From: Bos javanicus
Taxonomy: Eukaryota > Chordata > Mammalia > Artiodactyla > Bovidae
DNA length: 64,000 nucleotides
Reading direction: 5' to 3'
Assembly (NCBI RefSeq): GCF_032452875.1
Contig: NC_083876.1
Coordinates: forward strand, 806,001 to 870,000
The notes beneath the pieces are model-generated. The model ran no database searches, was not told where the DNA came from, and saw only the letters and a program-made list of their open reading frames with translations. Both the position numbers and the translations under genes were made by a program. Positions 34,337 through 45,386 of this stretch are shown piece by piece; position 1 is the stretch's first letter; every line of letters starts with the position of its first letter.

Positions 34337-34624
34337 AACTATGGGTTGCTGCTGCTGCTGCTAAGTCGCTTCAGTCGTGTCCTCTGTGCGACCCCATAGA
34401 CGGCAGCCCACCAGGCTCCTGCGTCCCTGGGATTCTCCAGACGAGAACACTGGAGTGGTTTGCCATTTCCTTCTCCAATGCATGAAAGTGAAAGTGAAGT
34501 CTCTCAGTCGTGTCCAACTCTTAGCGACCCCATGGACTGCAGCCCACCAGGCTCCTCCATCCATGGAATTTTCCAGGCAAGAGTACTGGAGTGGGGTGCC
34601 ATTGCCTTCTTTGAACTATGGGTT
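34337..34624 (-). mobile_element. BOV-A2 SINE with perfect 11-bp TSD
   Basis: Complete reverse dimer with expanded (GCT)n. The TSD AACTATGGGTT is at 34337-34347 and 34614-34624. A 4-bp deletion in the first unit (GTGTCCTCTGTGCGACC) distinguishes it from the sibling copies. Confidence 0.96.
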
Positions 34625-35384
34625 ATCCAGCCTTTATTTAGCAGTGCTGTAAGCCTACAGATACAAGTGCTGCATTAGTACTTACCTTCCTGCATACAAA
34701 ACAGACATGAGAAGACCAGAAAGTGTAATGGGTAAAATTTCACACTTCTAGAAATGTTGTGGCCAAGACATTTTACATTTTTTTTTTCCATTTGGAGAAT
34801 CTTGAGGAAATTTGTAATAGAAGAGTACTGAAGAGGCATTTGGTGGTAGCATTTTCTGGGCCAATGTTTATCCCTTTGTTTGGTCTTCCTCTGTGAGTCT
34901 TTTAGGATTCAGACTCGAGGTTTGTGATGCTCATTTGAATTTTTCATTTGCCAGTTTTTGTGTGTGTGTGTGTGTTTGTTTTTGCTAATGAGAAGGATAT
35001 AATTGAAGGCAGAGTAAAGAGTTAGGGGTAGAAATTCCTTCTTCTTTTCCTTCTTTCCTCCTTGCCTTCTGGCAGTCATTCAGCAGATGCCTATTAAAGC
35101 CCCCCAGGAGACTTTGTGACTTATGTAGTGATAAGACACCATTTCTCTGAATGAGATGAGAAATGCAGCCACCAAGGCTTGGGGTGAAAGCTCCAAGCCC
35201 AAGTTCAGGGCAGCTCAGAGGGAGGAATGAGTAACTGAAAGGGTGGAGGAGGGTAGTGCTGGGGAAATCCAAACAGAGCAGAAGGCATCTAAACTGGAAG
35301 CCCCTGAGAATGGCCACTCTAAGAGGCTTTGTGCAACAGAGTTGCTGACTTACATGACATACAATTGTGTGTTCCTTTTGTGAT
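34625..35384. other. Single-copy DNA with a short (TG)n run
   Basis: A (TG)n run lies near 34960-34980. The 34985-35317 antisense frame is low complexity and has no domain. Nothing else seen. Confidence 0.45.
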
Positions 35385-35479
35385 TGTTTTATTCATGCAT
35401 TCAAAGAAAATTGTATGTCAGGCAGTGTGTTAAGTGTGGATATATAAGGTTCAAGAGGGTTTGTAACTGAGTAAGATCC
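35385..35479 (-). mobile_element. L2 LINE 3' end, cut by LTR
   Basis: ATTCATGCATTCAAAGAAAATTG, GTCAGGCAGTGTGTTAAGTG and ATATAAGGTTCAAGAGGG follow the antisense L2 terminal pattern. It stops exactly where the retroviral LTR begins. Confidence 0.5.
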
Positions 35480-36083
35480 TGTGGGGCCTTCCCAGAAAAG
35501 ATATCCCTCCCACCACGTCCTCTCCCAGCCTTTTGTCTGTAGAGAAACTTTAGTCAACGAATAAATTTAATCAGACGAGCGAGAAAATGCAGAAAGGAGG
35601 ACAGTCAAGCATGACAAAGCTAATAATATTAATAGTTTCACTGTTAAACAAAATTAAGGACCTTTAGCTCCTTCTCAAGTGCTCAGATAATATTCTGAGC
35701 CATGTCCTTTGAGCTATTTTGCAGGTACTGAAACCCCCACAAGGTGGAAGAAATTAACTTCATGCTGCCCACAAGCACGTAGACACCAGAACGATCAGAA
35801 CCAGGAGATTGATAATGTTGACTCCTGATTACCTCATCACCAACCAATCAGAAGAATGTCCATGAGCTGATCACACAGCCCACAACTCCCCACCCTCACC
35901 CTGTTTTAAAAACCTTTGCCTGAAATCCTTTTGGGAGTTTGCGCCTTTTAAGCACTAGCTGCCTGGACTCCTGGACTCTTTGCTTGGCACCTGCAATAAA
36001 CATTGTACTTTCCTTCACCACAACTTGGGTCAGTAGACTGGTTTTACTGTGGGGCAAGTGGACCCAAGTTTGGTTTGGTAACA
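35480..36083 (+). mobile_element. Solo retroviral LTR (BTLTR1-like)
   Basis: A 604-bp unit begins TGTGGGGCCTTCCC and ends TTTGGTAACA, with the 5'-TG...CA-3' ends of an LTR. A U3-like part has CCAATCAGAAGAATGTCC and TTTTAAAAACC, AATAAA lies at 35995-36000, and a U5-like end (TGGACCCAAGTTTGGTTTGG) follows. From memory it resembles the bovine LTR family called BTLTR1. No internal viral genes flank it, so it is a recombined solo LTR. The six bases on each side (AGATCC, GGATGG) do not match as a TSD. Confidence 0.8.
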
Positions 36084-36349
36084 GGATGGTTTGGTCTCTG
36101 TGTCCCTAGTGTTCCCATTGTGGTAGATAGAAACCAATTATATACAAAATGAGTTGTAAATTGAGGTAAGGGCTTTGAAGGAAATAAGCAAGAGGCTGAG
36201 GTAGAGAATACCATGGATGGGGGAGGTGAGACCTTCTCTGTGGAGGTGGCTCAAGAAGGCCTCCTGGAGACATTGCAGACTACCGTGTGTGGGGCAGGTG
36301 CTCCCTGCTATTAGTCCATGTCTGAGCCACGGCAGTCTTCCCAGCACTG
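36084..36349. other. Single-copy intergenic DNA
   Basis: No recognised repeat or gene. Confidence 0.4.
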
Positions 36350-36500
36350 TTAGGCAATCACCAGCATTATGCCCATATGAGTGGTGAAAAAACTGAGGGA
36401 CAGAGACAAGAAGTAACTTAACCTGTGGTTTGTTAAGTGGCAGAGATCAGATCCAAACCTACATTTCAGGCCCAGAGGCTGCTATCTTCACTACTCTGAC
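36350..36500 (-). repeat. MIR SINE (old)
   Basis: AAAACTGAGGGACAGAGACAAG, AAGTAACTTAACC and TAAGTGGCAGAGATCAGATCC follow the antisense MIR order. Confidence 0.65.
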
Positions 36501-38842
36501 AGGCATCTCCTGCCAAGTTGGGAGTGGGAAAGTGCTCATGAGAAAAGGGGCCCTCATCCCCTCAGAGGTGGGGAAGGCTATACACCACCTACCCTAGGAG
36601 TGTGGGCTCCTTTCAGACACATGTTAACATAGACACAGGCACTGAGTGAGCGGAAAAGAACAGCATGTGTTTGTTACCCATGTGTTAACATGTGTTAGTT
36701 AGTTAGCATGATAGAATCACTGATGAGAAAGGTTATTTTCTGGTGAAACATGTTGATTTCACAGTTGAGGACCGTGAGCTCAGAGAAGATAAATGATTAA
36801 ATGCTTAACTATTTATTTGCTGACTTGGGGATAAAACATATGTGTTTTTCTTTGATTCCACATGTCTATAACTGGTTTCTACTTAATGCAGGCAAATTTA
36901 GCTTATATGTTGCTTTCCCACCAATCATAGGGCACTGGAGTACATGGTCACAGGCCCCAAACATTCTTGATTTCTTACTCCTTTAATTTGGATGGTTTTC
37001 TTTGAGGGCAACCATTCCCATTTCATGATGCATCATAAAATGTGTTCCTTCTGAGAATTTCCCATCTCTCCTTTTCTGTGGAAATGGAAAGAAATAGGAC
37101 AGGGCCAATTGTTAAGCTGACGTCTTGTGTGACTCGCCCCCTTCTGTATCTTCACTTGCTGGCAGGAATTACAATTCCCTGATTATAAGAGGTGGCCTGG
37201 AGTGACCAGCACTCAGGGTGCCAAGGGCTGCTGCACATCTTGGATGAGGTGCAGGCTTGAGCAGCAGACAGGCGGAGGCTGGCCTAGGCAAGTGTCTACT
37301 TATCCACAGCCAGAGTCCCTGAGAATCTCTCAAGTACTGTTAAGGAAGCTAAGCAAGATCAAGGACTCTGCCATGGCCCTTCCGTCCAGTGAAAAATATC
37401 AAGTTGTCTTGGACTGCAGAGTGGTTGTTTGCCAGTTGAAACTTTAAGTGGAACTTGTAATCAGAGCTGATGTCTGGGACCCGCGAGTATGCCAAGAATG
37501 AGGTGTATCCAAAGGCATCCATCCCACTGAATGCAGCTTGCCATATAGTCTGTTTACTGTCACGTTAATTATACTCAAGTGCCCTTCAGCACTGAGCAAC
37601 TCAGAGGCTCCATAGGAAATTCAAATCCAGAACAAAGGAAGTGTGGTGTTTTTTAAATCCTATCTATAAGCCTTTCACTCACATATCCTTTCAAGATAAT
37701 GAAGAATTTACTTAAAAATCAAGATCCTGCATTTTGGAAGTTAATTTTAGAAAAGATCACAGCAGTAAAAGTATTTGCCTAGGTGCTTTGTAACCATAAT
37801 TTGGCATTCAAACACTGTTTATGATTTAGAAAGAGGGACACATGCAGCTTGGAACAAGCTGAGCTTCTCTAATCCTTCACTTTTGCATGAGCCAGGGCCA
37901 TCAGACAGGGATACAAAGGCCAAGAAATGGGGAGGAAACAGGTCACTTTCCATCACCATGTGTTGAATGACCAGACCCATTCTTGAAGTAAAGGTCTTTG
38001 TCTAAAAGAAATGTTCTTCCTTGCTTTTTTCCCACACGTGTTAGATAGTAAAAGCATGGATTTCAACAGGCCTGAAACTCTAGGGAGATTTAGTAGAAAC
38101 AAGAAATGGTAAAAACTGAAAGTGCCTGGCCTGGGTAGACAAATAGGATTGAGTTGTGAAGTGCTGTTAGCTGGCTAGCCTCTCTTTTCGGCCTGGCTTT
38201 AGTCTTGGAACCACATTTTCTCTTTCATTGCTCTGTTTACTTCATCAATATTCCCAAGTGGCTTTTATTTCCACACTCACAGAGGACCACAGGGAGCAGG
38301 AAGGGGGATTTTGATCCTCATCCTAACTGTTGTGAATGGTTTTCCCAGATTAAAGGATGTTCCTAGAATCCATCTCTACTAGTTCAAGTCAGCTCAACAG
38401 AGAAAAGAAGAGCCTGTCTCAATTACCTTATAATGCTCCCTTCTGAAGAGATGATGAATGTCTCAGGAAGTTGTAAGAAGAGAATTTTTACAAGCCCTAA
38501 GAAATATCTTCACTCTGGTACTAACGCTTAAACCAGCTTGTTATGTCTGGTTATAATTGTTTATACAACAAATAATTCTGCTATTTTGGGAAAAAGATTT
38601 CTATTTATCAGAGGCTTTTATTTCTGCTTGTTTCGTATAACTAGTCAAGTGTAGGGATTGGTGTGGAATCAGCTGAACACTTAATTTTGATATTTTATTA
38701 AAATTTTATCAGTTTATTCCTTGGGATGCGTGTGCTAGGATAAATATACTTTTTCTCCAAACTCATTGGATTCTGAATTAGGATTTTGAGACATATCACT
38801 ATTTCTATCTACCTCTCTATCCATCTATATACATACACACAT
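36501..38842. other. Long single-copy stretch
   Basis: About 2.3 kb without recognisable young repeat. Short open frames at 36801-36986, 37202-37447 and 37775-37966 show no domain. This is one of the longest repeat-poor stretches in the window, but nothing in it identifies an exon or regulatory element by eye. Confidence 0.4.
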
Positions 38843-38865
38843 ATACTATATATATATATATATAG
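38843..38865. repeat. (TA)n microsatellite
   Basis: About ten TA units after a (CA/TA)-rich run, just upstream of the BovB insertion. Confidence 0.9.
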
Positions 38866-38884
38866 TGATGCATCATTAAATATG

Positions 38885-39994
38885 GTGAAAAAATCTATTT
38901 CTGCTTTATTGACTATGCCAAAGCTTTTGACTGTGTGGATCACAATAAACTGTGGGAAATTCTGAAACAGATGGGAATACCAGACCACCTGACCTGCCTC
39001 TTGAGAAAGCTATATGCAAGTCAGGAAGCAACAGTTAGAACTGGACATGAAACAAATAGGAAATTTGTTCCAAATAGGAAAAGGAGTATGTCAAGGCTGT
39101 ATATTGCCACCCTGCTTATTTAACTTACATGCAGAGTACATCGTGAGAAACACTGGGCTGGAAGAAGCACAAGCTGGAATCAAGATTGCTGGGAGAAATA
39201 TCAATAACCTTAGATATGCAGATGACACCACCCTTATGGTAGAAAGTGAAGAACTAAAGAGCCTCTTGATGAAAGTGAAAGAGAAGAGTGAAAAAGTTGG
39301 CTTAAAACTCAACATTCAGAAAACTAAGATCATGGCATCTGGTCCCATCACTTCATGGGAAATAGATGGGGAAACAGTGGAAACAGTGTCTGACTTTATT
39401 TTTCTGGGCTCCAGAATCGCTGCAGATGGTGACTGCAGTCATGAAATTAAAAGATGCTTACTCCTTGGAAGGAAAGTTATGACCAACCTAGATAGCATAT
39501 TCAAAAGCAGAGACATTACTTTGTCAATTAAGGTCCATCTAGTCAAGGCTATGGTTTTTCATGTGGTCATGTATGGATGTAAGAGTTGGACTATAAAGAA
39601 AGCTGAGTGCCAAAGTATTGATGCTTTTGAACTGTGGTATTGGAGAAGACTCTTGAATGTCCCTTGGACTGCAAGGAGATCCAACCAGTTCATCCTAAAG
39701 GAGATCAGTCCTGGGTGTTCATTAGAAGGACTGATGTTGAAGCTGAAACTCCAATACTTTGGCCACCTGATGCAAAGAGCTGACTCATTTGAAAAGACCC
39801 TGATGCTGGGAAAGATTGAGGGCAGGAGGAGAAGGGGATGACAGAAGATAAGATGGTTGGATGGCATCACCGACTCCATGGACATGGGTTTGGGTGGACT
39901 CCAGGAATTGATGGTGGACAGGGAGGCTTGGCATGCTGCAGTTCATGGGGTCACAAAGAGCCGGACATGACTGAGCTACTGAACTGAACTGAAT
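38885..39994 (+). mobile_element. BovB LINE, 5' truncated
   Basis: Starts at ATCTATTTCTGCTTTATTGAC, which encodes the RT motif A region, and runs to the BovB 3' end GACTGAGCTACTGAACTGAAC. Endonuclease and the N-terminal RT are missing. No clear TSD. Overall it is among the better preserved BovB copies in the window. Confidence 0.94.
39014..39841 (+). pseudogene. BovB RT C-terminal remnant (275 codons)
   Basis: A continuous frame runs from just before QGCILPPCLF (residues 27-36) through an intact YADD box (68-71) to the natural end of the ORF at GRRRRG*. One glutamate codon is missing in the VESEELKSLL stretch (three bases deleted), so the frame survives. Motif A (FIDYAKAFD) lies just upstream in another frame, so a frameshift near 39050 inactivates the whole. 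Confidence 0.9.
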
Positions 39995-41085
39995 GAAGTA
40001 ATTTGTGGCTTCCATTTCAAAGGTAATAAGACTTCCCATCAGGGATTTCAATGGTTCTGTAGGAAAGATGGTTGAAGGAAATGAAATAAGATTGGCTGGA
40101 ATTGAGCCAAAATAAAAATACTGAGAGTGTTTTCTTGTTGGCATTAAAAACAGTTAAAATAGAATTCAGTTAAATTTAATACTAAAATACAGTAATGTCT
40201 TTCTCTTATAACATTTCTTCCTATTACAACTAAGTCTGCTAAAGGTTTTAGTATAGTCAGGATAGATCAACAAATATATCTCTAGTTCACTGTCTGACCC
40301 CGAATATGATATTGGTGACGTGGGATAAGAAAATACCATCCTTACCCTCAAGTGTGTGGCCACTTAGCTTACTTAACAGAACAGACTGAGGCTTGGCTAA
40401 TGATAGAAATCCACCTGGCAGGTGACAAGCAAAGGTCATTTCTGGTGGAAAGAATAGCATATTCTAAGACAGGGAGACCAAACAAAATGACATATTCAGA
40501 GAACACATGGAGTTTGCAAGGTTTAGAATGAAGTATGAAAAGGAAACTGGAAACAAATAAAATGAGATAGTGGTCAAATTATGAAGTGTTTGATATTTTC
40601 CTCATAATTTTTGCATAAGTTAAGCAATGATCAAATTGCCTTTTACAAATATCACTACAGTGATGAAATGTGAAAGCTGGGTTAAATGAAGGGAGAGGGA
40701 GGAGCGGCCTTCAGTCAAGAGTGATAATGAGGACTTTGAGGACCTCAGGAATTCTAACAATGAGTTGAGCTTACACTGAATTGTAACTGTAAGCAATTTG
40801 TGAGTGACTCATTGAAAAACATAATGGTGTGATATTGATATAAACAATAAAAGAAATATGTTATCAATGATAGTGCTAAAAAGAAGCAGGCAAGATAGTG
40901 AAGGTGGAGGTTAGCTGTGCTTACAGGGATGGGTTTGTCATGCTCTCAGAGCCTCTTGATCTGAAACCATGCTGACAAATGACAGGTCTACATCACGTGA
41001 CCTGTTATCTCATACTGTGGCTAAGCCTGACTGAGAAGGACTTGGTATGGAGAATAGAATGTAAATATCTTATTAATAATATTTT
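39995..41085. other. Single-copy AT-rich DNA
   Basis: No recognised repeat or gene. Confidence 0.45.
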
Positions 41086-41425
41086 ATATTCATTAAAGGG
41101 AGCTTCCCTGATAGCTCAGTTGGTAAAGAATCCACCTGCAATGCAGGAGACCCCAGTTTGATTCCTGAGTCAGGAAGACCTGCTGGAGAAGGGATAGGCT
41201 ACCCACTCCAGTGTTCTTGGGCTTCCCTTGTGACTCAGCTGGTAAAGAATCCACCTGCAATGTGGGAGACCTGGGTTCGATCCCTGGGTTGGGAAGATAC
41301 CCTGGAGAAGGGCAAGGCTACCCACTCCAGTATTCTGGCCTGACGAATTCCATGGAACTGTATAGTTCATGGGGTCACAAAGAGTCAGACATGATTGAGT
41401 GACTTTCACTTTCATATTCATTAAA
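41086..41425 (+). mobile_element. Bov-tA SINE with two tandem tRNA heads, 12-bp TSD
   Basis: Two tRNA-derived heads occur in tandem. The first (41100-41218) has AGCTCAGTTGGTAAAGAATCC and CAGTTTGATTCC and stops inside the Bov-A part at GTGTTCTTGG. The second (41220-41410) has GACTCAGCTGGTAAAGAATCC and GGGTTCGATCCC and a full Bov-A tail. The perfect TSD ATATTCATTAAA (41086-41097, 41414-41425) encloses both, so the dimer inserted as one unit rather than by two insertions. Confidence 0.93.
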
Positions 41426-41481
41426 TATTAGTTAAATAAAATATATTATTAAAATAAATTTCCCTGTTTCTTTTTACTTTT

Positions 41482-41713
41482 AAAAATGTGCCTGTGCTGC
41501 ACTTAGTCACTCAGTCATGTCCAACTCTTTGAAACTCTGTGGACTGTAGCCTGCCAGGCTCCTCTGTCCGTGGGGATTCTGCAGGCAAGAATACTGGGTT
41601 GCCATGCCCTCCTCCAGGGGATCTTCCCAACCCAGGGATTGAACACAGGTCTCCAAAATTTGCAGGCAGATTCTTTACCATCTGAGCCATGAGGGAAGCC
41701 CAAAAATGTGCCT
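41482..41713 (-). mobile_element. Bov-tA SINE with perfect 12-bp TSD
   Basis: Reverse copy from CACTTAGTCACTCAGTCATG to GAGCCATGAGGGAAGCCC. The TSD AAAAATGTGCCT is at 41482-41493 and 41702-41713. Confidence 0.95.
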
Positions 41714-42450
41714 ACTAGAAAATACAGTTTCACAGGCAGCTCACCTCCTATCTGCTGAGCAGAGCCGTAGGGAGAACTGCATATCTCCTGACAGGTAAGT
41801 TCTTTCTCTAAACCCTTTGCTGTGACTTCCTTCGAGGGACTTTTTCTTTTGGTAACTTTGAAGCTGTGAAAGAAACATCTCTTCAAGAGCAATAGGAATA
41901 GAAGGGGTCAAAGAATGTCTGGACTGCGCTCAGAGGGCCCTGTGTCCTCACCCACACTGTTTCCATCCTGCTGGATCAGGTAGGAGGACACAGAGGGGCT
42001 CACATAGAGGCCTTTCATTCTCATGAGTGATTCTTTCCAGTTCTTTAAAGTAAGCTGTTTATGATCTTTAACCAGCAACACTGGGTGAAATTGGTGGCTC
42101 TGTTAAATAGATTCCCAGATCAGACTCTGGGACCACCAGTCCTCATTAAATCAGGTGAATGAACAGACTGTGAAGAGACTATTTTAGGGTTATTAAGTGC
42201 ATTTTTTTCTTTTGTAATCCTAGTTGTCTCATGGCTTCCACATGTGAAATTATGCATTTTTCTTTAGTTCTATTAAAGTGACAGCAGTGGATTGGGAATG
42301 AGGAAGCAAGGAACTGACATTTGAACTAAACTTATTTAGTGTGTGGAAGAAATGAGGGAACATCTCAGGCACTCAAAGAACCTAATATATCTCATCATTT
42401 TCTAGGATCGTTAAAAATTCTAGAAACCCTCATGAAAGGAGTGTCACAAT
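41714..42450. other. Single-copy intergenic DNA
   Basis: No recognised repeat or gene. Confidence 0.4.
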
Positions 42451-42505
42451 CTTTACTATAATACATGCTATGCTGTGACTTTACTATAATACATCCTATG
42501 CTATA
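42451..42505. repeat. 28-bp tandem duplication
   Basis: CTTTACTATAATACATGCTA at 42451 recurs at 42479 as CTTTACTATAATACATCCTA. Two copies of a 28-bp unit carry a few differences. Confidence 0.85.
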
Positions 42506-42666
42506 GCATCTCTGCACAGCATGTTTTAGTATGCTTACAGAACATATTTTAGCAAAATACATCACAAAAAGGGTATAAACTTCTGTCTTCTAGAAAATTT
42601 ACTTAGGCAAATTTTTCTCATTCCCAATAAAGGCAGAGAAATAATCATTATTGTTTTAAATGTTAC

Positions 42667-42668
<2 letters not shown>

Positions 42669-42697
<29 letters not shown>
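42669..42697. repeat. (TA)n microsatellite
   Basis: About 14 TA units, followed by a T8 run. Confidence 0.9.
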
Positions 42698-42700
<3 letters not shown>

Positions 42701-42879
42701 TTTTTTTCCTTTCAAAAACCTTCTGTAGTTAGTCCCTTTCCTTCTCCATCTGAATTGCTGAAGCTTTATGCACAGGAGTGACCAAGATGAGCTGGTGGGA
42801 TGAAAGGAAGGAGACATGTCTCAAGCCCAGAAGGCAGATCCATCTTCCTTTCCTGGCTGCCGTGAGATGCAGGCTGTCA

Positions 42880-43020
42880 GCAGAGTGATAGAGCCTCAGC
42901 TCAGCCTGGATTCTGGATTTCCTCACTTGTGTGAACTCAGGCAAGTTAACGTCTCTTCTAATTTCTTCATATGTAAAATGAGGATAGTAAGTACCTAAAC
43001 ATTTTGTAAAGGGTGAGAAA
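42880..43020 (+). repeat. MIR SINE (old)
   Basis: GTGTGAACTCAGGCAAGTTAAC, CTTCTAATTTCTTCATATG and AAAATGAGGATAGTAAGTACC match the sense MIR order, corresponding to 'cctcagtttcctcatctgtaaaatgggg'. Confidence 0.7.
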
Positions 43021-43119
43021 AGCATGTGGCCGCAGGAAACACATCTAAACAAAGCATGTATCACAAGTGGGCAGAGCTTTGCACCAGCCCTGCAGCCCTA
43101 CTCTGTTTTCCCAGTCTCG

Positions 43120-43417
43120 AAGGTGACTAGTGGAGAAGGCAATGGCACCCTACTCCAGTACTCTTGCCTGGAAAATCCCATGGACGGAGGACCCTGGTGG
43201 GCCGCAGTCCATGGGGTTGCTAAGAGTCAGACATGACTGAGCGACTTCACTTTCACTTCTCACTTTTATGCACTGGAGAAAGAAATGGCAACCCACTCCA
43301 GTGTTCTTGCCTGGAGAATCCCAGGGATGGGGGAGCCTGGTGGGCTGCCATCTATGGGGTCGCACAGAGTCAGACACAACTGAAGCGACTTAGCAGCAGC
43401 AGCAGCAAGGTGATTAG
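43120..43417 (+). mobile_element. BOV-A2 SINE with TSD
   Basis: Complete plus-strand dimer from GGAGAAGGCAATGGCACCC to the (CAG)n tail. The TSD AAGGTGACTAG / AAGGTGATTAG is at 43120-43130 and 43407-43417 (10 of 11). The linker is slightly enlarged (CACTTTCACTTCTCACTTTT). Confidence 0.95.
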
Positions 43418-43899
43418 TTTATGCCTTTTCTTTTCTCCTCTAACATCTGATATTCATCTCTCTCTCAGTTAACGATGTTGCTTCTTGTCTCACTGAGAAA
43501 AATAAGTCCTAAGAACAGAGAATTACCCATCCTTTCATCACGGAACCTTCCTGCCCTCCACACTCTCATTTGATTTGCTTGTTCTCTTTCTCCTCTGTTT
43601 ACCAGGCTAATTCTATCTTGGTGTTGGAACCACCACTCCCTGAGACAAGGGCATCACTCCAGCAATTCTTTACTATCTCCTAGGGGACACTAAATTCTTC
43701 TTTTTTATGGAATCATTCCCTTCAACATCAGACATGCTCACATGTCTCCAGCTGAGGCACTGCTTTCCTCAACCCCATGTTCTTTTCAGCTGCCCCCGTC
43801 TCTGTTCCTCTCTGCTCATGGCAAGACTTTTCTAAATAGTATCTGTATGATTCTTTGAACTTTATACCACCCATTCATTCTATGTTTCATTCCAGCCAG
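43418..43899. other. Unclassified DNA, possible upstream L2
   Basis: Pyrimidine-rich sequence leading into the L2 element. Parts may be L2 ORF2 but are too diverged to call. Confidence 0.35.
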
Positions 43900-44626
43900 A
43901 TTATCTTTTCTATCTTTCCTTTGAAACCTCTTCTTCTCTTAGGTTGCCTGTGACCACCATCTTTCTAATTTCAATTTAAATTATTTGTTTCTGTCTTATC
44001 CTATGCCTCAAAGGCAGTTTACATAGTTGGTAATTTCTTTTCTGTTGAAATGCCTGCTTTGCCTGAGTTCCTCTGATGTTCTTTCCACCACGAACTGCTC
44101 CTCCTTGTCCTCCCACAGCCTCCATCCTCTCTGATGACTCCTAAGTCAAGGTTTCCATTTTTGTCTTTTTCCCAGAGCTCCAGATTCATATATCCAACTA
44201 CCTACTAGATATCTGTTATACATTTTCATGTCCAACAAGAATCTCAAGTTGAACATATACAAGGCAGAACTCTTTATTCTCATGCTTTTATAACCCATCC
44301 CTACCAACCAGATCTCTTCCCCAGTCTTTTCTTCCCTGTCTTTGTTCAGAAAAAAAAAACACTAGTCATCATTCTTAAATTGTTTCTTTTTCTGCCACCT
44401 CAATCAGTCAACTGGGAAATCTTGTCAGCTTCATCTTCAAAATGTATCCTGAACCTCACTGCTTCTCACCACCCATTAATGCCATCATAGTTCAGTGTAT
44501 TGTTCTCTCAAGCTTGGACAACTGTATTTCTGTGTTTGCTTACCTAGTCTCCTTTGCCACCTTTGTCCCCTTATAGACTATTTTCTATATCCAGCTGGTA
44601 CAACCATTTAGATATTAGTTACATAT

Positions 44627-44670
44627 TAAAAGTCCTCCAAATAAATAAATAAATAAATAAAAGTCCTCCA
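44627..44670 (+). repeat. (AAAT)n tract flanked by 13-bp direct repeats
   Basis: TAAAAGTCCTCCA occurs at 44627-44639 and 44658-44670, enclosing only 18 bp of AATA repeats. This is the structure expected if a retrotransposon inserted nothing but its A-rich tail. A replication-slippage duplication is the alternative. Confidence 0.75.
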
Positions 44671-44949
44671 GTGTTTTCACTTGAATTAAATAAAGTTCCT
44701 TAGCATAGTCTAAAGCCCCTACTCTCCAAATTTATTTTATATCCATTTGTTCTGGCTCACTCTGCTCCAACCATGCTAACTTCTTTGTGTTTCTCAAACT
44801 AAATGCACTCAGAATTCTGCTCCTCTGGTTTTCAATACCTAAAGCATAAGCTCCCTGGAGGGTGCATGGCCACTCCCTCACTTCTTTCAAGATTCTGCTC
44901 AATGGGCCCCTCTTCAGGGGCTTTTCCTGACCACCCTGATCTCTTCCTG

Positions 44950-45386
44950 TCCCTCTCACTTTCTTTTTAATTATTTATTTATTTTATTTGTTAACTTTAC
45001 AATATTGTATTGGTTTTGCCATATATGAACATGAATCCACCACAGGTATACACGTGTTCCCCATCCTGAAGCCTCCTCCCTCCTCCCTCCCCATACCATC
45101 CCTCTGGGTCATCCCAGTGCACCAGCCCCAAGCATCCAGTATCGTGCATCAAACCTGGACTGGCGACTTGTTTCATATATGATATTATACATGTTTCAAT
45201 GCCATTCTCCCAAATCATCCCACCCTCTCCCTCTCCCACAGAGTCCAAGACTGTTCTATACATCAGTGTCTCTTTTGCTGTCTTGTATACAGAGTGAAGT
45301 AAGCCAGAAAGAAAAACACCAATACAGTATACTAATGCATATATAAGGAATTTAGAAAGATGGTAACAATATCCCTCTCACTTTCT
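44950..45386 (-). mobile_element. Short L1 insertion with 5' inversion, 15-bp TSD
   Basis: The minus-strand L1 3' UTR covers 44965-45290. The remaining piece (about 45291-45371) is L1 sense: AGAGTGAAGTAAGCCAGAAAG to AAGATGGTAACAAT. In an intact L1 that piece ends about six bases before the point where the minus part begins. The perfect TSD TCCCTCTCACTTTCT is at 44950-44964 and 45372-45386. The target is the L2 element. Confidence 0.96.

Noticed and set aside
39014..39841. A 275-codon frame as an active reverse transcriptase
   Set aside because: The YADD box is intact, but motif A is in a different frame and the endonuclease is missing through 5' truncation.
41220..41300. tRNA-like sequences with B-box-like GGTTCGATCCC
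   Set aside because: These are the tRNA-derived heads of Bov-tA and CHR SINEs. They lack a complete cloverleaf and are flanked by SINE bodies and TSDs.
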